21,545 bases of DNA from Penium margaritaceum (Eukaryota > Streptophyta > Zygnematophyceae > Desmidiales > Peniaceae): positions 5,001-26,545 of the forward strand of contig SZWC01025238.1 of assembly GCA_023375785.1 (NCBI GenBank). The letters are read 5' to 3'. A program made the translations under genes and the position numbers. This document shows, piece after piece, positions 18,049 through 21,545 of this stretch (positions are counted from its first letter, which is position 1; every line of letters begins with the position of its first letter). Below the pieces are notes generated by a model, which was given only the letters and a program-made list of their open reading frames with translations, made no database searches and was not told where the DNA came from.

Positions 18049-19572
18049 GGAGGCAGAATAAGGGTGGATGAGTCAGCCAAGAAGAGAGGCACCAAGGAGA
18101 GGAAGCTCCAAGTGCCTGACTTGGTGACAGGGGTGCTGTCCGTGAGTCGCCTCATCAAGGAGGGACTCAAAGTGACCTTCACGAGGAAGGGCTGCCTCAC
18201 AAAAGAGGAGGGCAGTGGGCGTGTCGTGGCACGTGGTACGCACAAAGGAGGTGCGTATCTGGTACGTGCCGACGTCCTCACAAGGAGCAGCCATGAGTCC
18301 GACGTGGGCAGCCGTCAAAGTACGAAAGCGGTTGCAACTGCGTCCAAGAAGGGGAGACCTGAGGGCGCAGTGGGCGGTGTAAAGGAGACCGTCCGGGCTG
18401 GATTGGAGGACCTGGACCACAAGGCACGCCATGCGACAAGATGCCGTGTGATGGGTGCAAAGCCTCATGGGGAGGTGGAGGAGGGTGTCCAGGTACCAGA
18501 CCAGCCAAGGGAGAGCATTGTTGGTAAACGGTCAAGCTCTCCTAACGGGCATAAAGGGTCCAATCCTGCAGGAATGGTGAACCGGCGTCACAAGGCAGGC
18601 CATGAGGGTGCTGCCACGTTCCATGGGAGAGCGATGGTGGCGGCTCGGAGGACCATGCAGCAGAAGGAGGGCGGCATGAAGGTGCGTCCTCAAGTGGAGT
18701 CTGAGGGGCTCCGTGCCTCGGCTAAAGGGGAGCTACTGCATGGACAAGATGGCCGAAACCCAAGAGCTCAAGTGCCACGACCGGGTGCCGACGCGTCGCG
18801 TGTACAAGGCTCCACCTCAGGGCTTGAGGAGGAGGAGAGTGGCGGCATGACGCCGCGCTCTCAACCGGAGGATAAAAGGCTCCGGGCTGTAGAGGTGGTG
18901 AACCGTGACCACGAAGCGGCTGATAAAGGAGTCGCCAAGTCTCAAGAGGAGGCGCCGGTGTCGGCACGGAGGACCACGCAGCAGAGGGAGGACGCCATGA
19001 GGGCTGGTCCTCAAGTTGAGCCTAAGGGGCTCATTGCAATAGCAGAGCGGGACCAAGAGCACTACACAGCAGGAGGCCGGGCAGTAGGTGCACCGCATCA
19101 AAAGTGGGTGGACGAGGTCCAGAGAACTGCGCAACAGCGAGAGAGCAAAGGCACATGGCTGAATTCTCCGAAGGAGCAAAACGCGCTCCGAGCGGCAACG
19201 ACGGTGGACCACGGCTGCAAGGCAGGCCAGGAGGGTGCTGCCGAGTCCCAAAAGGGGACGATGGTGGCTGAGCGGAGGACCATGTCGCAGGGTGTGGTCA
19301 AGGTGTCGTCAGTTCCAAGTCCTCAAGAAGGAGGGCGAGCACTCAAGGGGCATGCAACAGAGGGTGCGGCAGGTGTGTCGGCATCTCTGAATTCTGCAAA
19401 ACAGGCGAATGATGCATGCAACATGCACGATGTGGGAGAGGGGAGTGAGACCTCCGCTTCTCCACATTCTCCAAAAGAGGAAGCGCAAGTACATGAGGAG
19501 TGCGACACGGGAACTCAGACCAAGGGACCAGCACAAGAAGACCTCTCCATGAAGGGGAGGCATGCGCGTTGA
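18049..19572 (+). CDS. Pol remnant followed by repetitive filler
   Basis: This is in frame with gag after a single TGA and about 500 codons long. The first 80 residues match the copia segment joining protease to integrase (gag_pre-integrase type): VPDLVTGVLSVSRLIKEGLK, VTFTRKGCL, VVARGTHKGGAYLV. No D-S/T-G protease motif precedes it and no integrase core follows. From 18577 the frame holds three imperfect units of about 102-107 residues (starting at 18577, 18898, 19204), each with a VNR/VDH-x-KAG-x-EGAA motif, then ARRTMQQ-type and PQVE-x-GL motifs. Composition is hydrophilic (Lys, Arg, Glu, Gly, Ala). The frame ends in TGA. The filler is of unknown origin and function. Confidence 0.65.
   Translation, partial: GGRIRVDESAKKRGTKERKLQVPDLVTGVLSVSRLIKEGLKVTFTRKGCLTKEEGSGRVVARGTHKGGAYLVRADVLTRSSHESDVGSRQSTKAVATASKKGRPEGAVGGVKETVRAGLEDLDHKARHATRCRVMGAKPHGEVEEGVQVPDQPRESIVGKRSSSPNGHKGSNPAGMVNRRHKAGHEGAATFHGRAMVAARRTMQQKEGGMKVRPQVESEGLRASAKGELLHGQDGRNPRAQVPRPGADASRVQGSTSGLEEEESGGMTPRSQPEDKRLRAVEVVNRDHEAADKGVAKSQEEAPVSARRTTQQREDAMRAGPQVEPKGLIAIAERDQEHYTAGGRAVGAPHQKWVDEVQRTAQQRESKGTWLNSPKEQNALRAATTVDHGCKAGQEGAAESQKGTMVAERRTMSQGVVKVSSVPSPQEGGRALKGHATEGAAGVSASLNSAKQANDACNMHDVGEGSETSASPHSPKEEAQVHEECDTGTQTKGPAQEDLSMKGRHAR
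18577..19420 (+). repeat. Three imperfect tandem units of about 310 bp
   Basis: Units start at 18577, 18898 and 19204 (321 and 306 bp apart), all in the same reading phase. A conserved string near AGGACCA.GCAGCAG recurs at about 18649, 18970 and 19277. The third unit is shortened. A partial earlier unit may start near 18410. Spacing divisible by three suggests the protein reading was kept while the units duplicated. Confidence 0.65.
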
Positions 19573-19884
19573 GGACGTGCGGTGAGGCGGTGGCAGCAAC
19601 GCAGGCGACGGCCAGAGGAGCAGGCGCAGCTGCAGCATTGTGGATCCCGTGAGACTGGTTGCAATAAAGTGCAAGCGAATTCCAGCGGTGCAGGCGGCAG
19701 CAGCTTGGGCGATACGGCACGCGTAGAGGCGGTGCCGGCAAGGACCAAGAGCAGCAGCATGGAGGCACTGCAAGAAGGCGGGGGAGATATGCAGCACACT
19801 GGGCCAAGCTCACAAGGTGCTGAAGGTGTTGATACATCAAATGCACCACAAAGCACAAACGGAGGCGAGAGAGGACATAAATGA
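19573..19884 (+). CDS. Third in-frame segment of the copia-type element
   Basis: About 103 codons lie in the same frame as gag and the filler, between TGA at 19570 and TGA at 19882. The product starts Arg/Gln-rich and becomes Ser/Gly/Ala-rich. No domain is recognised. It is probably the end of the filler region, cut off by a point mutation (TGA from CGA would be a single CpG transition). Confidence 0.35.
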   Translation, partial: GRAVRRWQQRRRRPEEQAQLQHCGSRETGCNKVQANSSGAGGSSLGDTARVEAVPARTKSSSMEALQEGGGDMQHTGPSSQGAEGVDTSNAPQSTNGGERGHK

Positions 19885-20220
19885 AGGTCCGAGGTCTCCA
19901 CACATAGGGGAGGATGCCGCAAAAGGTGCGGGTCTCCCACGTGGAGGGGAGAAAACTTGCAAGGGCTCCCTGGTCGTCTTGGGAAGGTGACCAACTGTCG
20001 CGGCAAGCACCAACACCAACACAATGGAGGACACAAGGCAGGCCACGGGGGCTCTGCCAATTCCCGCACGGGGGCGCAAGTGTCGACAACGGGGAGCTAG
20101 GCGTCCGCCGCTACGTGTTGTAACTGGTGCAGGGCAGCTGAGGAGAGTTTCTCACAGCAGCAGATTGGCTGGACAGTGGAGCACAGCAAATGTTCAAGGA
20201 CAGGGCATCATGGCTGCGGT
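19885..20220 (+). other. Non-coding tail of the element before the polypurine tract
   Basis: About 340 bp with no supported gene. Open frames on the minus strand are antisense to the filler, and one on the plus strand runs into the LTR. It occupies the usual place of the 3' untranslated region. Confidence 0.5.
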
Positions 20221-20232
20221 GCGGGAGGAGAT
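20221..20232 (+). promoter_or_regulatory. Polypurine tract candidate
   Basis: GCGGGAGGAGAT lies directly before the right LTR start (TGTTAG at 20233). Purine-rich sequence here is where plus-strand DNA synthesis is primed in LTR retrotransposons. It is short, with a C at its second base and a final T. Confidence 0.65.
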
Positions 20233-20976
20233 TGTTAGGAAATTGTGCCCCTTGCCATGGCTGCCCTGGATGGTTTTCCTGGTTCGACCACTGGGGAGTG
20301 GTCGTACATCTGATCTGATTTCAGATTTGGATTCCTTGGAGTTTTCAATGCAAGATCGAGCTTTGAATCGCTCGATTTGAGTGAGTATTCAGAGAGATAG
20401 CCCCGCCCGAAGGTCGGGTGGTCGGCGTGTGGAATCTGGGTCTCCGTCATGGATGACGGGATGATTCCACCGCGGTGGTCCGAGTTCAGGTCCAACGGGC
20501 TCCAAAGGCACCACGGCCATGAAGGAAGGGATGTAGATGATCTCCTAGACCAGGGCAAACTTCCCCCCACGTTGGAGTGCCAGGAAGGGCACTTCGACAA
20601 GCCACCGTCGAAGCGCATTCCGTCACTCCCGTTCGTGGGCATGGTGGCCGGCTCCACCATGGGTTACTTCGACGGCCATAGCAGGGGCTATACTGCTCCG
20701 TTTTGGGCGTGCTTGGATGCGTTGGAAAGCTCTGATCATAGGCTATAAGAATCTGATGTAATGTCACTGGAAATAACAACAATTCCCACTTCGATTGAGT
20801 GCAACTGCTTGCGGCTCATTTCTGCCCATTCTTGACTGTGATCCTTGGACTCCACACTCTTCCACCTTGGTTTGCATTGGCAACTGAAGTAGCGTCAGCG
20901 TGCTCCACAAAAGGCGAGGCATCCTTGTGGATGCTCCCACTTCTCCTAGGGCTAAGCCAGGACAGAATTCCTGACA
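20233..20976 (+). repeat. Right (3') LTR of the copia-type element
   Basis: 744 bp with the same TG...CA ends as the left LTR and about 96% identity by hand count, mostly transitions. It starts TGTTAGGAA and lacks the inverted segment seen at the left LTR, so it has no 17 bp hairpin. Most of the other hairpins are kept, some with one pair changed (16423-type: C-A to C-G at the arm, 16609-type: one G to A). Confidence 0.95.
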
Positions 20977-20981
20977 CGCCC
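20977..20981 (+). repeat. Target-site duplication, right copy (cgccc)
   Basis: Exact copy of 16233-16237. It is followed by TACTTG, the expected continuation of the 11 bp satellite unit. Confidence 0.9.
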
Positions 20982-20987
20982 TACTTG
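20982..20987. repeat. Last fragment of the 11 bp satellite
   Basis: TACTTG completes the satellite unit interrupted by the retrotransposon (CGCCC + TACTTG) before the sequence changes to the 12 bp repeat. It shows that the boundary between the two satellites lay about 11 bp from the insertion site. Confidence 0.8.
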
Positions 20988-21545
20988 GATCGGGACTGAA
21001 TCGGGACTGGGATCGGGACTGGGATCGAGACTGGGATCGGGACTGGGATCCGGACTGGGATCAGGACTGGGATCGGGACTGGGATCGGGACTAGATCGGG
21101 ACTGGGATCAGGACTGGGATCCGGACTGCGATCGGGACTGGGATCGGAACTGGGATTGGGACTGGGATCGGGACTGGGATTGGGACTGAGATTAGGGCTG
21201 GGATCGGGACTGGGATGGGGTCTGGGATCGTGATTGGGATCGGGACTGGGATCGGGACTTGGATCATGACTAGGATCGGGACTGGGATTGGGTCTGGGAT
21301 CGGGACTGGGACCGGGACTGGGGTCGGGACTCGGATCGGGACTGGGATCAGGACTCGGATCGGGACTGGGATCGGGACTGGGTTTGGGACTGGGATCGGT
21401 ACTGGGATCGGGACTGGGATCAGGGCTGGGATGGGGACTGGGATGGGGACTGGGATCAGGACTAGGATCGGGATTGCCATCGAGACTGGGATCGGGACTG
21501 GATCGGGACTGGGATCGGGACTGGGATCGGGACTGGGATCGAGAC
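20988..21545. repeat. 12 bp tandem satellite array (GATCGGGACTGG), partial
   Basis: About 46 copies of GATCGGGACTGG run to the right edge, with variants such as GATCAGGACTGG, GATTGGGACTGG and GATGGGGACTGG. The 12 bp length is a multiple of three, so the minus strand reads as an endless Pro-Ile-Pro-Val string. That is a repeat artefact, not a protein. Confidence 0.97.

Larger units (their letters stand above)
16238..20976 (+). mobile_element. Non-autonomous copia-type LTR retrotransposon
   Basis: A 4,739 bp element has two LTRs of 760 and 744 bp that start TGTTAG and end CTGACA, a 5 bp target duplication, a primer-binding site 2 nt after the left LTR and a purine-rich tract before the right LTR. 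Inside is a copia-like gag with two zinc knuckles, a short remnant of the region between protease and integrase, and then a repetitive coding segment. The protease active site, integrase core, reverse transcriptase and RNase H are all absent, so it would need enzymes from an autonomous relative. The LTRs differ at about 28 positions by hand count (about 96% identity), so the insertion is not recent. Confidence 0.93.

Noticed and set aside
19343..20089. 248-codon minus-strand open frame
   Set aside because: Antisense to the filler region of the copia-type element. It has no motif and overlaps other equally long open frames.
21091..21480. 129-codon minus-strand Pro-Ile-Pro-Val frame
   Set aside because: A reading of the 12 bp satellite, whose length is divisible by three. 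No start context or non-repeat sequence is present.

Overview
This is a eukaryotic, repeat-dominated window with no intact host protein gene. The rRNA gene order and sequences, and a primer-binding site matching a plant-type initiator tRNA-Met, point to a green plant lineage. A charophyte-type alga is my best guess, but the species is an inference. The layout runs from a degenerate ribosomal DNA fragment, through a decayed Ty3/Gypsy-like element, a 6.9 kb satellite array and a copia-type LTR retrotransposon, to a second satellite that runs off the right edge.

Region 1-2032 is minus-strand rDNA: the 3' part of 18S, ITS1, 5.8S and part of ITS2. The 18S copy carries a group I intron (871-1331) next to its 3' end and stops abruptly at 2032. 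Both rRNAs have lost normally invariant CpGs, so this is probably a silenced copy.

Region 2033 to about 9323 is a minus-strand retroelement remnant, probably inserted into the 18S gene. Read from right to left it has a gag-like N-terminal region, a long Ala/Glu-rich coiled coil, a retroviral-type integrase, a Gln/Glu-rich linker, about six PHD-like cysteine-rich fingers, a basic tail and a candidate LTR. No reverse transcriptase is visible. In the apparent coding frames all 14 internal stops I located are TAG. A single N at 5778 sits between two identical 159 bp copies and looks like an assembly join.

Region 9324-16237 is an 11 bp satellite (AGTTGCGCCCT) with a higher-order period of about 2.4-2.5 kb. 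Most variation is at its one CpG.

Region 16238-20976 is a complete but non-autonomous copia-type element. It has 760 and 744 bp LTRs, a 5 bp target duplication (cgccc), a primer-binding site complementary to the anticodon region of initiator tRNA-Met (half-tRNA priming, as in Drosophila copia), a gag gene with two zinc knuckles, a small remnant of pol, and a repetitive coding filler in place of the rest. Its LTR is a chain of perfect hairpins. It inserted 11 bp from the end of the 11 bp satellite. The rest of the window (20988-21545) is a 12 bp satellite, GATCGGGACTGG.

The observations most worth following up are the TAG-only stops, the integrase plus PHD-finger architecture, the hairpin-chain LTR and the half-tRNA primer site.
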